From JAHFUS01 sp035689115 (GTDB lineage: Bacteria > Actinomycetota > Acidimicrobiia > Acidimicrobiales > GCA-2861595): a stretch of 64,000 nt of DNA. Under the pieces are notes generated by a model. The model was not told where the DNA came from. It saw only the letters and a list, made by a program, of their open reading frames with translations, and did no database searches. The position numbers and the translations under genes were made by a program. Shown one piece after another: positions 7,030 to 16,198 of this stretch (positions are counted from its first letter, which is position 1; each line of letters begins with the position of its first letter). The stretch is from positions 1 to 64,000 of the forward strand of contig DASSMA010000066.1 in assembly GCA_035689115.1 (NCBI GenBank), read 5' to 3'.

Positions 7030-8090
7030 GCGACTACCTCGGCGAGGGCGGCCAGGAAGGCGTCGTCCTCCTCGGTGGTGCCGACCGTGACGCGGAGGCA
7101 CCCGTCGAGCCCCGGCCAGGACGCGCAGTTGCGGATCAGCACGGAACGGTCGAGCAATCCCTGCCACACCTCGTCGGCCGGCTTCGAGCGGGGCCGGAAC
7201 AGGAGGAAGTTGGCGTCGGACGGCCAGGTGTCGACAGGGAGGTTCGCCAGGGCGGCGGCCAGCCGGTCACGCTCGGCCGCCACCGCCGCCACCCGCGCCT
7301 CCATCTGCGACCGGAAGCCGAGGGCCAGCCGGCCCGCCTCCTGCTTGACGGCGTCGAGGTGGTAGGGCAGGGCCCGCGCTTCCAGCTCGGCCACCAGCGG
7401 CGCCGGCCCGATGAGATAGCCCAGTCGGGCAGCGGCCATCGACCAGGTCTTGGAGTAGGTGCGCACCACGGCCAGGCCGCCCTCGTCGTCGACCAGGTCG
7501 ACGGCCGACCAGGCGGCGAACTGGCCGTAGGCCTCGTCGACCACCACCAGCCCGGGGGCCAGGCCGAGCACGTCCTCCACCACCGGGCGGGGGTCGGCCC
7601 GGCCGGTGGGGTTGTTGGGCGAGCAGAGGAAGGTGACGGCCGGGTCGGCCTCGCCCACGACCCGCTTCACCTCGTCGAGGTCGAGCGTGAACTCGGGCGT
7701 GCGCCGGCCCTCGGCGACGGGCGTCCCCGTGAGGCGGGCGATGTGCGAGTGCAGGGCGTAGGTGGGCTCGAACACCGCCGCCGGCCGGCCGGGGCCGCCG
7801 TAGGTGAGGAGCAGGACCTGGAGCACCTCGTTGGAGCCGTTGGCGGCGAAGACCTGCTCGGGGCGCACGCCGTGCAGCTCGGCCAGGCCCGCCCGGAGGG
7901 CCCGCGCCCGGCGGTCGGGGTAGCGGTGGAACGGGATGGTGCGCACCGCCTCGGCCAGGTGGTCGACGAAGGCGGGCGGCGGCGGGTAGGGCGACTCGTT
8001 GGTGTTGAGCCGCACCGTGACCTGCACCTGCGGGGAGTGGTAGCCGGCGCCCAGGCCCTGGTCGGCCCGGGGCGGGATCAGGCCTGCCAC
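7026..8090 (-). CDS. hisC: Histidinol-phosphate aminotransferase
   Basis: PLP enzyme that transaminates imidazole acetol phosphate. About 354 residues, fold type I. Visible motifs: NTNESPYPPP at the N-terminus, ANGSNEVLQ (cofactor phosphate), SPNNPTGR, VVVDEAYGQF and the Schiff-base lysine in TYSKTWSMAAARLG. The start is taken as GTG 8090, overlapping the end of hisD by 13 bases; no later start precedes the conserved NTNE block closely. Coupled to hisB downstream. Confidence 0.93.
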   Translation of the reverse strand: MAGLIPPRADQGLGAGYHSPQVQVTVRLNTNESPYPPPPAFVDHLAEAVRTIPFHRYPDRRARALRAGLAELHGVRPEQVFAANGSNEVLQVLLLTYGGPGRPAAVFEPTYALHSHIARLTGTPVAEGRRTPEFTLDLDEVKRVVGEADPAVTFLCSPNNPTGRADPRPVVEDVLGLAPGLVVVDEAYGQFAAWSAVDLVDDEGGLAVVRTYSKTWSMAAARLGYLIGPAPLVAELEARALPYHLDAVKQEAGRLALGFRSQMEARVAAVAAERDRLAAALANLPVDTWPSDANFLLFRPRSKPADEVWQGLLDRSVLIRNCASWPGLDGCLRVTVGTTEEDDAFLAALAEVVA

Positions 8091-9370
8091 CGCAGTTGCA
8101 CCGAGGCGGCGTGGGCGGGGAGGCCCTCGGCCTCGGCGATGGCGGCCACGTGGGGGCCGATGCGGGTGAGTGTGGGCTGGTCGAGCGACACGACGTGCAC
8201 CGCCTTCACGAAGTCGTCGACCCGGAGGGCCTCGGAGAACCGGGCCGACCCGTAGGTGGGGAGCACGTGGCTCGGGCCGGCGAGGTAGTCGCCCACGCTG
8301 GCGGGGGCGAAGGCGCCGGTGAACACGGCGCCGGCGTGGCGCACCAGCGGCAGGAGGGCCTCGGGGTCGGAGACCATCAGCTCGAGGTGCTCGGGGGCGA
8401 TGGCGTTGGCCACCGCGATGGCCTCCTCGGGACCGTCGACCAGGGCGCTGTAGCCGTTGGCCGCCAGGTTGGCCTCGATGGTGGAACGCCGCGGGTTCGC
8501 CGCCGCCAGGCGGGCCACCTCGGCCTCGATGCGGTCGGCGGCGCCCTCCGACCAGGTGATGAGCCAGCCGACGCTGTCGGGCCCGTGCTCGACCTGCACG
8601 ATGACGTCGATGGCGGCGTAGGTGACCGGGGTGGCGTCGTCGGCGACCACCACCACCTCGCTCGGCCCGGCGAAGGACCCGGGCACGCCCACCACCCCTT
8701 CGGCCGCCACCTGCTGCTTGGCCACCGTGGTGAACAGCCCGCCGGGGCCGACGATGACGTCGACCGGCCGGATGGTCTCGGTGCCGTACGCCATGGCGGC
8801 CACCGCCTGGGCGCCCCCGATGCGGTAGACCTCGTCGACACCGGCCAGGGCGGCGGCGGCCAGGATGCCGGGCGCCACCGTGCCGCCCGACGTGGGCGGC
8901 GAGCACAGCACGACCTCGGGCACGCCGGCCACCCGCGCCGGGATGGCGGTCATCAGCACGGTGGACATGAGGGGCGCTTCGCCGCCGGGGATGCACAGCC
9001 CGGCCCGGTCCACCGGCCGGTACAGCTCCCGCACGACCAGGCCGTCGCGCTCGTGGCGCTCGTCGGCCCGCACCTGGTGGCGGTGGTAGGCGAGGATGTT
9101 GGCCCGGGCCGCCTCCAGCGCCTCGCGGAGGGCGGCGGGCACGGCCTCGAGGGCGGCCGCCACCTCGTGGGGCGGGACCCGCAGGGACTCGAGGCGCACG
9201 CCGTCGAACTTCTCGGTGAGGGCCCGCACCGCCTCGTCGCCGTCGGCCTTGACGTCGGCCAGGATGGCCCGCACGGCGTCGACGGGGAGGTTGGTGGCGG
9301 CGGTGGGCCGCGGCAGGCGGGCCCGCCAGTCGCCGTCGCCGGCGCCGCGGAGGTCGAGTCTGGTCAGCAT
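8078..9370 (-). CDS. hisD: Histidinol dehydrogenase
   Basis: NAD-dependent oxidation of histidinol to histidine, last two steps. 430 residues, normal length. Blocks include YRPVDRAGLCIPGG, the glycine-rich VIVGPGG, QVEHGPDS with a zinc-ligand His, and IAPEHLELM, which carries the catalytic Glu-His pair. First gene of the minus-strand his run; the 78 bases up to the divergent small gene at 9449 must hold the promoter. I see no T-box or His-leader peptide there. Confidence 0.96.
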   Translation of the reverse strand: MLTRLDLRGAGDGDWRARLPRPTAATNLPVDAVRAILADVKADGDEAVRALTEKFDGVRLESLRVPPHEVAAALEAVPAALREALEAARANILAYHRHQVRADERHERDGLVVRELYRPVDRAGLCIPGGEAPLMSTVLMTAIPARVAGVPEVVLCSPPTSGGTVAPGILAAAALAGVDEVYRIGGAQAVAAMAYGTETIRPVDVIVGPGGLFTTVAKQQVAAEGVVGVPGSFAGPSEVVVVADDATPVTYAAIDVIVQVEHGPDSVGWLITWSEGAADRIEAEVARLAAANPRRSTIEANLAANGYSALVDGPEEAIAVANAIAPEHLELMVSDPEALLPLVRHAGAVFTGAFAPASVGDYLAGPSHVLPTYGSARFSEALRVDDFVKAVHVVSLDQPTLTRIGPHVAAIAEAEGLPAHAASVQLRWQA

Positions 9371-9448
9371 GGGGAGGGGCGCATCGTACCGCCGGCCCGG
9401 CGTGGCCCACCCTGCCCATTTCCGCCCTCGCCGCTCCCGGGGGGCACA

Positions 9449-9646
9449 ATGCCGGCCATGTCGTCCGCCGCCGAGCTGTCCTCCCTCGCCACCGCCCTCG
9501 ACGAGCTGGCCAAGCGGATCACCGCCATCGCCGAGGCCGAGGCCGGAGCCCGCCGCGACGACCTGGTCACCGAGCTCTACCAGGTGGAGCGCTCCCTCGC
9601 CGCCGCCCAGCGGGGGCTGCGGCGGGCGCTCGGCCTGGCCCGCTGA
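9449..9646 (+). CDS. Small charged helical protein, unknown function
   Basis: 65 residues (or 62 from ATG 9458). The sequence from SSLATALDELAKRITAIAEA to RRALGLAR is a continuous amphipathic helix with regular Leu/Ile spacing, likely a short coiled coil. A G-run GGGGGG ends four bases before ATG 9449. It is divergent from hisD and is closed by a strong hairpin, which supports it as a real short transcript. No family recognised. Confidence 0.6.
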   Translation: MPAMSSAAELSSLATALDELAKRITAIAEAEAGARRDDLVTELYQVERSLAAAQRGLRRALGLAR

Positions 9647-9664
9647 CCGGAGTCCGGAAAGAGA

Positions 9665-9690
9665 CCGACGGCGCCCGAAGGCGCCGTCGG
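9665..9690. terminator. 11-bp stem with CGAA tetraloop
   Basis: Perfect stem 9665-9675 with 9680-9690 around a 4-base loop, 19 bases after the stop of the small helical gene. No U-tract, as is common for actinobacterial terminators. Confidence 0.75.
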
Positions 9691-9778
9691 CCGAGCGGCG
9701 GCGGGACCGCTCTCGGGACGAGAGGCGGGGACTCGTCCCTCACCTCCTGGAACGACGGCGTCGAGCCGGTTGTTCCCG

Positions 9779-10354
9779 CTAGTTCTGGTGCTTCTGCATG
9801 ACCTGGGTGGCGGTGCCGTTGATTGAGACCACCATGGCCGGCTTGCCCTTCTGGAGCGAGGCGGCGTCGGCGACGCCGTGGTACTTGGTGGCCCCGCCGA
9901 GAGCGATGCCGACCGTCTGGCCGTCGGGCCGTGACAGCACGATCGTGGAGGTGGTGGTGGCGTCGGCCACCGTCCCCCGGTCGAAGGTGACGGTCTGCCA
10001 GGAGCCGTTCTCGCCCGGTACCAGCAGCGTCCCGTGCACCGCCTTGCCCAGCACCCCGGGCCCCGGAAGACCGAGACCGTTGCGGCCGGCGGCCATGGGC
10101 AGGCGGTCGGCAGGCAGGCCGGCGGCGGTGAGGCAGGCCGTGCGGGCGGCATCGTCCTGGGCCTGCTGCATGCAGGCCCGCAGCGCCTGGCGCTTCGCCT
10201 GCCGGTCGGCCGGCGCGGTGCTGGCCGTGGCGGCGCCGGTGCTGTCGGTGGCGACCAGGGTGGGCCGGCTGGGTGCGCCGTTGGCCCAGGCCACCGCCGC
10301 GCCACCGAGCACCAGCCCCACGATGACGACGGCCACGATGTTGCGCTTCAGCAT
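9779..10354 (-). CDS. Secreted/anchored protein of unknown function
   Basis: 191 residues. An N-terminal signal anchor (NIVAVVIVGLVLGGAAVAWA) is followed by a Ser/Thr/Ala linker, a helical part with two cysteines (RACMQQAQDD and TACLTAAG) that could pair outside the cell, and a C-terminal beta-rich domain in which GTLLVPGENGSW...VTFDRGTV resembles small DUF5666-type OB-like domains. GAGGAG about ten bases before the ATG supports the start. Faces convergently the hairpin at 9665. Single gene; role unknown. Confidence 0.75.
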   Translation of the reverse strand: MLKRNIVAVVIVGLVLGGAAVAWANGAPSRPTLVATDSTGAATASTAPADRQAKRQALRACMQQAQDDAARTACLTAAGLPADRLPMAAGRNGLGLPGPGVLGKAVHGTLLVPGENGSWQTVTFDRGTVADATTTSTIVLSRPDGQTVGIALGGATKYHGVADAASLQKGKPAMVVSINGTATQVMQKHQN

Positions 10355-10385
10355 CTTGCGTACTCCTCGGGAGGTCCTGTGACCA

Positions 10386-11084
10386 TCATCGGCGCTTCCC
10401 GTGAGGAGCTTGGCGCGAAGGTGTGAGGGAAGTGTGAGCGCCGGCCGAGGGGCAGAAGTCGGCCAGCACGCAGGCGTCGCACCGGGGCCGCCGGGCGTCG
10501 CACACCGCCCGGCCGTGGAGGATGAGGCGCAGGCTGAGCGCCCCCCGCTCGGCCGCCGGCACCATGGAGTCGAGGTCGGCCTCGACCTTCACGGGGTCGG
10601 TCTCGGTAGTGAGCCCCAGGCGCCGGCTGAGGCGGCCCACGTGGGTGTCCACCGGCAGCCCCGGGAGCCCCATCCCCACGCTGCGCACCACGTTGGCCGT
10701 CTTGCGCCCGACGCCGGGGATGGTGACGAGGTCCTTCATGGCCGAGGGCACCTCGCCGCCGAACCGCTCCTCCAGGGCGCGGGCCATCCCGAGCAGACTC
10801 CTCGCCTTCGACCGGAAGAAGCCGGTGGAGTGGATCAGCTCCTCCAGTTCGCCGGGGTCGGCGACGGCCAGGTCGGCCGGCGTGGGGTAGCGGGCGAACA
10901 GGTCGGGGGTGACCATGTTGACGCGGGCGTCGGTGGTCTGGGCCGACAGGATGGTGGCCACCAGCAGCTGGTAGGCGTTCTCGTGGCGGAGGGCGCACAG
11001 CTCGGCGGCGGTGCCCGGGTACTGGTCGCGGAGGCGGGCCAGGGTCTCCCTCGCCCGGCCCTTGGGGCTGCGAGGCTTCCTCAT
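10386..11084 (-). CDS. nth: Endonuclease III (DNA glycosylase/AP lyase)
   Basis: Base-excision repair enzyme removing oxidised pyrimidines. 232 residues. Helix-hairpin-helix IPGVGRKTANVV carries the catalytic lysine, LPVDTHVGRLSRR the catalytic aspartate, and the C-terminal cluster loop C-x6-C-x2-C-x5-C (CDARRPRCDACVLADFC) would hold a 4Fe-4S cluster. The ATG at 11084 is used; it is divergent from mshD with only about 15 bases between, so promoters overlap coding DNA. Confidence 0.95.
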   Translation of the reverse strand: MRKPRSPKGRARETLARLRDQYPGTAAELCALRHENAYQLLVATILSAQTTDARVNMVTPDLFARYPTPADLAVADPGELEELIHSTGFFRSKARSLLGMARALEERFGGEVPSAMKDLVTIPGVGRKTANVVRSVGMGLPGLPVDTHVGRLSRRLGLTTETDPVKVEADLDSMVPAAERGALSLRLILHGRAVCDARRPRCDACVLADFCPSAGAHTSLTPSRQAPHGKRR

Positions 11085-11098
11085 CGGCAGCCACTACC

Positions 11099-12022
11099 GT
11101 GACGCCCGTGCATCACCTCGAGGTGAAGCGGCAGATGGGGAAGGGAGACATCGACGCCGTACGGGAGCTGCTCGAGGTGGCCACCGCGGCCGACGGCCAC
11201 CGCCCCCTGGGCGAGCACCAGTGGCTCGACCTGGTGGAGGGGGGCCGGGAGGGCTTCGCCGGCTTCGTGGCGTGGGAGCCGGGCCACGACCATCCGGTGG
11301 GCTACGCCCAGGTCACCAGGGGCGAGACCAGCTGGGCGCTGGAGTTCGTGGTCGACCCCCACCACCGCGACAGCACGTGCGCCATCGACCGCGATCTGGT
11401 GGGTGCCGCCGTCGCCGAGGTGGCCCGCGCCGGCGGCGGCCGCCTCACCCTCTGGGTGCCCAAGCCCGACGAGGCCCGCGACGCGGTGGCCCGGGGTGCG
11501 GGCCTCCGGCGCACCCGCGACCTCTACCAGATGCGCCGGCCGCTTCCCGTGGGCGAGGAATTCGAACTGGCCACCCGACCCTTCGAGCCGGGCCGGGACG
11601 AGGAGCGGTGGCTGGAGGTCAACAACCGGGCCTTCGCCGCCCACCCGGAGCAGGGCGGGTGGGACCTCGACACCCTGAAGCGCCGGGAGGCCGAGTCCTG
11701 GTTCGAGCCCGACGGCTTCCTGCTCCACGAGCGGGAGGGCCGCCTGGCCGGGTTCTGCTGGACCAAGGTGCACCTCGACGACGACCCGCCCCTCGGCGAG
11801 ATCTACGTGGTGGCGGTGGACCCCGACTTCCAGGGCACCGGGCTCGGGCGGCGGTTGGTGCTGGCCGGGCTCGACTGGCTGGCCCGGCGCGGCCTCGGCG
11901 TGGGCATGCTCTACGTCGACGCGTCGAACACCCACGCCGTGCGGCTGTACGAAGCCCTGGGCTTCGCCGTCGACCACGTCGACCGGGCCTACGTCGCCGA
12001 CGTGCCGCAACAAGTCGACTAA
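11099..12022 (+). CDS. mshD: Mycothiol synthase, tandem GNAT acetyltransferase
   Basis: Acetylates Cys-GlcN-Ins to make mycothiol, the actinobacterial glutathione analogue. About 307 residues with two GNAT domains. The C-terminal one has the MshD hallmarks NRAFAAHPEQGGWDL, GEIYVVAVDPDFQGTGLGRR (acetyl-CoA loop) and MLYVDASNTHAVRLYEALGF; the N-terminal one is degenerate. Start is uncertain: GTG 11099 or a GTG twelve bases on. Its TAA shares bases with the stop of the convergent VIT1 gene. Together with mscR at 48.8 kb it shows the organism uses mycothiol. Confidence 0.9.
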   Translation: MTPVHHLEVKRQMGKGDIDAVRELLEVATAADGHRPLGEHQWLDLVEGGREGFAGFVAWEPGHDHPVGYAQVTRGETSWALEFVVDPHHRDSTCAIDRDLVGAAVAEVARAGGGRLTLWVPKPDEARDAVARGAGLRRTRDLYQMRRPLPVGEEFELATRPFEPGRDEERWLEVNNRAFAAHPEQGGWDLDTLKRREAESWFEPDGFLLHEREGRLAGFCWTKVHLDDDPPLGEIYVVAVDPDFQGTGLGRRLVLAGLDWLARRGLGVGMLYVDASNTHAVRLYEALGFAVDHVDRAYVADVPQQVD

Positions 12023-12744
12023 GAGAGGGCGCCGACGCCGACGGCCCGGCCGACGGCGTAGGTGACGCCGGCGGCGGCACCGGCGATCAGCAGCTGGCGG
12101 AGGGCGGAGCGCACCGCCGAGCGGCCGGTGAAGGCCGACAGGGCCAGGCCGATGGCGATGGCCGCCGCCGCCCCGATGACCACCGAGGCGATGGTGGCGG
12201 CCGCGCCCTCGGTGAAGAACCACGGGAGCAGCGGCAGCACGGCCCCGCAGCCGAAGGCGAGGAACGACGAGCCGGCGGCGGCGGTGGGCGACCCCAGCTC
12301 GTTGGGGTCGATCCCCAGCTCCTCGCGGGCGTGGGTCTCGAGCGCCCGGTCGGGGTCGCCCATCATCTCCCGAGCCAGCTCCTCGGCCGTGTCGGGGGCG
12401 ACGCCGCGCTGGCGGTAGATGGCGGCCAGCTCCCGGCGCTCGTTCTCCGGGTTGCGATGGATCTCGATGCGCTCCAGCTCCAGCTCCCGCTCCAGCAGCT
12501 CGGTCTGGGCCCGCATCGACACGTATTCGCCGGCCGCCATGGAGAAGGCCCCGCTCACCAGCCCGGCGAGCCCGGCCAGCCGCACCACGCCGGCCGTAGG
12601 GTGGGCGCCGGCCACGCCGAGGATGAGCGACACGTTGGACACCAGGCCGTCGCTGATGCCGAACACGGCGGCGCGCGCCGCCCCGCCCTGGACCTTGCGG
12701 TGGTGGTGCTCGTTGACGACCTCGGCCGGCGGGCTCTGTTCCAT
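12019..12744 (-). CDS. VIT1/CCC1-family transporter (Fe/Mn)
   Basis: About 241 residues. The N-terminal block ARAAVFGISDGLVSNVSLI and GAFSMAAGEYVSMRAQ are the VIT1/CCC1 signatures; an acidic cytosolic helix region follows (ERELELERIEIHRNP through HAREELGID), which in the plant VIT1 forms the metal-binding domain with conserved Glu residues. Three more hydrophobic helices end the protein. Probably exports or stores Fe2+ or Mn2+. ATG 12744 (MEQSPP) is preferred; another in-frame ATG lies at 12753. Confidence 0.88.
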   Translation of the reverse strand: MEQSPPAEVVNEHHHRKVQGGAARAAVFGISDGLVSNVSLILGVAGAHPTAGVVRLAGLAGLVSGAFSMAAGEYVSMRAQTELLERELELERIEIHRNPENERRELAAIYRQRGVAPDTAEELAREMMGDPDRALETHAREELGIDPNELGSPTAAAGSSFLAFGCGAVLPLLPWFFTEGAAATIASVVIGAAAAIAIGLALSAFTGRSAVRSALRQLLIAGAAAGVTYAVGRAVGVGALS

Positions 12745-12765
12745 GGCGCCCATAGCCTACGGGGC

Positions 12766-13803
12766 GTGTCGCGGTACGAGACCACCATGGCCGAGCTGGC
12801 CGGCCTGCTGGCCGGCGAGCCTGCGTACCGCGCCCGCCAGGTCTGGGAGGGCCTGTACCGCCAGGGTGTCGGGCCGGAGGCGCTCACCACGCTCCCCCGC
12901 GCCCTGCGCGAGCGGCTGGCCGCCGAACCGGCGCTGGCGCCGGCCCTGCGCGTCGACGCCGAGGTCGAGGCCGACGGCGGCGACACCCAGAAGTGGCGGT
13001 GGGCGCTGGGCGACGGCCGGATGATCGAGACCGTCCTCATGCACTACCCGGGGCGCACCACCGTGTGCGTCTCCAGCCAGGCCGGCTGCGCCATGGCCTG
13101 CGGCTTCTGCGCCACCGGGCAGGCCGGGTTCCAGCGCAACCTCACGGCCGGCGAGATCGTGGAGCAGGTCGTGCGGGCCGGCGCCGAGGCCCGGCGGCGG
13201 GGCCGGCGCCTGTCCAACGTGGTGTTCATGGGCATGGGCGAGCCCCTCGCCAACTACGACAAGGTGTGGGCGGCGATCGAGCGGCTGCACGCCGACGTCG
13301 GCCTGTCGGCCCGCCACCTCACGGTGTCCACCATCGGGATCGTCCCCGGCATCCGCCGCCTGGCCGCCGCCCCCCTGCCGGTGAACCTGGCGGTGTCCCT
13401 CCACGCGGCCGACGACGACCTCCGGGCGGAGCTGGTGCCGGTGAGCCGCCGCTACCCGCTGGATGCCCTGCTCGACGCCTGCGAGGCCTGGGTGGCGGCC
13501 AAGGGGCGGCGGCTGTCGTTCGAGTGGGCGCTGATCGCCGGCGTCAACGACCGGCCGCAGGACGCCGCCCGCCTGGCCGTCCTGGCCCGCCGGGTGCGGG
13601 CCCACGTCAACCTCATCCCCCTGAACCCGACACCCGGCTACCCCGTCGCCGGCACGGCGCCGGCGGGCGTGCGGGCCTTCTGCCGCCTCCTCACCTCCCT
13701 CGGGGTCAACGCCACGGTGCGCCGCAACCGCGGCACCGACATCGACGCCGCCTGCGGCCAACTGGCGGTGCGAGCCGGCACCGGGCCGGATCGGCCAGAC
13801 TGA
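12766..13803 (+). CDS. rlmN: Dual-specificity 23S rRNA/tRNA adenine-C2 methyltransferase
   Basis: Radical-SAM enzyme that methylates A2503 of 23S rRNA and A37 of some tRNAs. 345 residues. The cluster motif CAMACGFC is CxxxCxxC; SNVVFMGMGEPLANYD, HLTVSTIGIVPGI and FEWALIAGVND are RlmN signatures, and the methyl-carrying cysteine is in RRNRGTDIDAACGQL. GTG 12766 opens on SRYETTMAEL; the same reading frame is open for 1.7 kb upstream but that is antisense to VIT1. Confidence 0.94.
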   Translation: MSRYETTMAELAGLLAGEPAYRARQVWEGLYRQGVGPEALTTLPRALRERLAAEPALAPALRVDAEVEADGGDTQKWRWALGDGRMIETVLMHYPGRTTVCVSSQAGCAMACGFCATGQAGFQRNLTAGEIVEQVVRAGAEARRRGRRLSNVVFMGMGEPLANYDKVWAAIERLHADVGLSARHLTVSTIGIVPGIRRLAAAPLPVNLAVSLHAADDDLRAELVPVSRRYPLDALLDACEAWVAAKGRRLSFEWALIAGVNDRPQDAARLAVLARRVRAHVNLIPLNPTPGYPVAGTAPAGVRAFCRLLTSLGVNATVRRNRGTDIDAACGQLAVRAGTGPDRPD

Positions 13804-13808
13804 CGGCC

Positions 13809-14171
13809 ATGGACTCCCGCCGGTGGACGAACCCGGGGCAGCCGCAGACGCTGCAGATCGCCGTGTTCCTGCTCTACGCCAATGCCGTGTTCCTGCTGTT
13901 CGACATGCTGCGCTACAGCGTGATCACCGTGCTCGGCCTGGCCGTGCTCGTCGGGCTGGTGGGCGGCGCCTTCGGCATCGCCAACGAACGCAAGTGGGGC
14001 TACCTGCTCGGCGTCGTGATGGCGTTCAGCCCGTTCCTGTTCCGCTGGTACTACCGCGGCCTGTCGCACGTCTTCTCCACCGACCTGCTCCAGCTGATGT
14101 TCGAGGTCGCCCTCGTCGCCCTCCTGCTCCACCCCCAGAGCCGGGACTACCAGCGCATCTGGTTCAAGTAG
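13809..14171 (+). CDS. Small integral membrane protein
   Basis: 120 residues with four hydrophobic helices (IAVFLLYANAVFLLFDML, VITVLGLAVLVGLVGGAFGI, YLLGVVMAFSPFLF, LMFEVALVALLL). Five bases after rlmN, so likely in its transcript. Ends in a charged cytosolic tail SRDYQRIWFK. No family recognised. Confidence 0.7.
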   Translation: MDSRRWTNPGQPQTLQIAVFLLYANAVFLLFDMLRYSVITVLGLAVLVGLVGGAFGIANERKWGYLLGVVMAFSPFLFRWYYRGLSHVFSTDLLQLMFEVALVALLLHPQSRDYQRIWFK

Positions 14172-14187
14172 CGGGTGCGGCGCCCGC

Positions 14188-15363
14188 CTACGGGGGCGGG
14201 CTGAGCGTCACCGGGGGGAGGAGCGTGTCGGGCGGCGACGTGGTGGTGGTCGTCGTGGGCTGGGTCGCCGCCGCGGTGGTGGGGGCCTCCCCCGGCACGG
14301 TGGAGGCGGTGGGCGCCGGAAAGGACTCCCCGCCGATCACCGCGTCGGCCCGCAGGTCGGCGAACATGGTGGCCGCCTCCGGCGCCAGGTAGACAACCGA
14401 CGCCCGGCCGGCGGTGCCCACCCGGCCCGGCGCCACCACGTTCCTGATGCGGGCCGGGTCGATGCGCCGGCCGAGGGCGGCCAGTGGCAGCAGCTGGTCG
14501 GGCGGCACGTCGAGCGAGGCGTACCGGAGTAGGACGTCGGCCCACCGCCGCAGGCCGCCGTCGTCGCCCACCTCGGCCCGCAGCTTGCCCATGGCGGCCA
14601 GCATCAGGGAGGCCTGGTTCGAGGAACGGCTGAAGTCGCCGTTGGGCACGTCGTGGCGGTCGCGGCTGAAGGCCAGCGCCTGGGCCCCGTCCATGCGGTG
14701 CCACCCCTTCTCGAAGCGGGCGCCGGAGTTGGCGTCGTTCATGCGCTGGGGCACCAGCACGTTGACCCCGCCCAGGGCGTCGACCATCGAGGGGAGGCCG
14801 GCGAAGCCGGTGATCACGTAGTACTGGATGGGCAGGCCGGTGAGCTTGCGGACGGTGTCCACCATGAGGCTCGGGCCGCCCATGGCCAGGGAGCTGGTGA
14901 TCTTGCCCCGGCCGTGGCCCGGGATGTCGACCCACGAGTCCCGCGGGAAGCCCAGGATGGTGCCCTCCATCGTGCGAGGGTTCACGGCGAGGATGTGGAT
15001 GCTGTCGCCGTTGGCCCGCCGCGGATCCTGGCCGGGGCGGGCGTCGGACCCGATCACCAGCACGAACTGGAGGTCGCTCGGCACCACCACCGAGCTGGTG
15101 AAGGCGATGGCGTTGCCGTAGGCGGCGCCGTCGCTGGCCAGCAGGGTGACCGGTCCCGACCCGCCCGAGAACACCGCCGGCGCCACCGGCGCAGGCGTGG
15201 TGGGCGGTGCGGTGACGATGGTGGAAGTCGGCAGGGCGGTGGACTGGGTAGTGGTGGTCTTGCCCACCACCAGCCGGGCCGAGTCGTTCCCCTGGGCGTG
15301 CACGACGAAGGCCGTGACAGCCAGCACGACAACGATCGCCGCCCCCACCATGATCCGCCTCAC
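14188..15363 (-). CDS. LytR-CpsA-Psr (LCP) family cell-wall protein
   Basis: About 391 residues. An N-terminal anchor helix (VGAAIVVVLAVTAFVVHA) is followed by a Thr-rich linker and an LCP domain: VLVIGSDARPGQDPRRAN holds the first Asp/Arg pair, ILGFPRDSWVDIPGHGRGKI the second, and YYVITGFAGLPSMVDALGGVNV and QALAFSRDRH the later blocks. LCP enzymes attach wall polymers from lipid carriers to peptidoglycan outside the membrane. The C-terminal Thr/Pro tail would span the wall. Start is GTG 15363 or 15372. Confidence 0.85.
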   Translation of the reverse strand: MRRIMVGAAIVVVLAVTAFVVHAQGNDSARLVVGKTTTTQSTALPTSTIVTAPPTTPAPVAPAVFSGGSGPVTLLASDGAAYGNAIAFTSSVVVPSDLQFVLVIGSDARPGQDPRRANGDSIHILAVNPRTMEGTILGFPRDSWVDIPGHGRGKITSSLAMGGPSLMVDTVRKLTGLPIQYYVITGFAGLPSMVDALGGVNVLVPQRMNDANSGARFEKGWHRMDGAQALAFSRDRHDVPNGDFSRSSNQASLMLAAMGKLRAEVGDDGGLRRWADVLLRYASLDVPPDQLLPLAALGRRIDPARIRNVVAPGRVGTAGRASVVYLAPEAATMFADLRADAVIGGESFPAPTASTVPGEAPTTAAATQPTTTTTTSPPDTLLPPVTLSPPP

Positions 15364-15434
15364 CGCCGCCACTGTAGAGGGTGCGGGGCCGAGGCCGGGG
15401 TACCCCCCGGGCCCGTCTTCGGGAGACGGTGGGT

Positions 15435-16193
15435 TCAGAGGGGGGCGAGGGGGCGGTCGTGGCGGGCGGCAGCCGCCACCTCGGCGTCCAGCGGCCACGG
15501 GTTGGGCAGGCAGCCGTCCAGCTCGGTGCTCTGCTGGGCCATCAGGGGTGCCGGCCGGCCCGGGTGCGGGCACTGGGGGTGGGGATGCGGCTGGCCCAGC
15601 AGGTGGCCGAACTCGTGGTTCACGACCATCTGCCGGTAGGTGGCCAGGTCACCGGTCCACTTCGGGGTGGCAGTGCGCCACCGGTCGGCGTTGATGGCCA
15701 CGACCTCGCTGCGCTGGCAGGAGTAGAGGCCATAGGTGTCGTGGGGCAGGCAGAGCTGGTCCACCTCGGGGCCCTCGGCCAGCACGACCCGGTACGGGGC
15801 GTCGTCGCTGTGCACCAGATGGAAGCCGGCCCTGGACCAGCCCCGCGGGTCGGACAGGGTGGCCTCGACCAGGGCCTCGAAGCCGGCCGTCGCCGCGTCG
15901 TCGACGTGGCGCTCCACCCGATAGCGGATCTCCACCACCTGTGGGAGGGTCGTGGTGATCGGCCGCGGCCGGCGGGTCGTCGTCGTGCCCGCGGCGGTGG
16001 TGGTGGTCGTGGTGGTGGGCGGTGCCGTCGCCGTCGAGGTGCTGGTCGGTGCCGGCGTGACGGCGACCGGCGCCGGCCGCCCGCCACCGCCGCAGCCGGC
16101 CAGCCCGGCGCACAGCACCACCACCGCCCAGCGCCGCGCTGCACCCACCGCTCCACGATGCACCACGGCCGGCGGCGGGCGCGGCGCGACCAT
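15435..16193 (-). CDS. DUF3152-type metallopeptidase-like lipoprotein
   Basis: 252 residues. Signal peptide with lipobox LAGC (AVVVLCAGLAGCGGGG), a long Thr linker, then a zincin-like domain: MVVNHEFGHLLGQPH gives HExxH with a third His, typical of DUF3152, and cysteines near QLCLPH and YSCQRS may form a disulfide. Predicted to act outside the membrane; substrate unknown. It is in tandem with the LCP gene, 70 bases upstream of it. Confidence 0.85.
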   Translation of the reverse strand: MVAPRPPPAVVHRGAVGAARRWAVVVLCAGLAGCGGGGRPAPVAVTPAPTSTSTATAPPTTTTTTTAAGTTTTRRPRPITTTLPQVVEIRYRVERHVDDAATAGFEALVEATLSDPRGWSRAGFHLVHSDDAPYRVVLAEGPEVDQLCLPHDTYGLYSCQRSEVVAINADRWRTATPKWTGDLATYRQMVVNHEFGHLLGQPHPHPQCPHPGRPAPLMAQQSTELDGCLPNPWPLDAEVAAAARHDRPLAPL

Positions 16194-16198
16194 GGGGC

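Noticed and set aside
9371..9448. Histidine leader peptide or T-box before hisD
   Set aside because: The 78 bases contain no His codon run and no T-box core; control must be by another means.
10348..10384. A further ECF41-type promoter before the secreted protein at 10354
   Set aside because: GGTCACA with 16 bases is present but is followed by ACGC rather than CGTC, and the gene has no link to the sigma locus.
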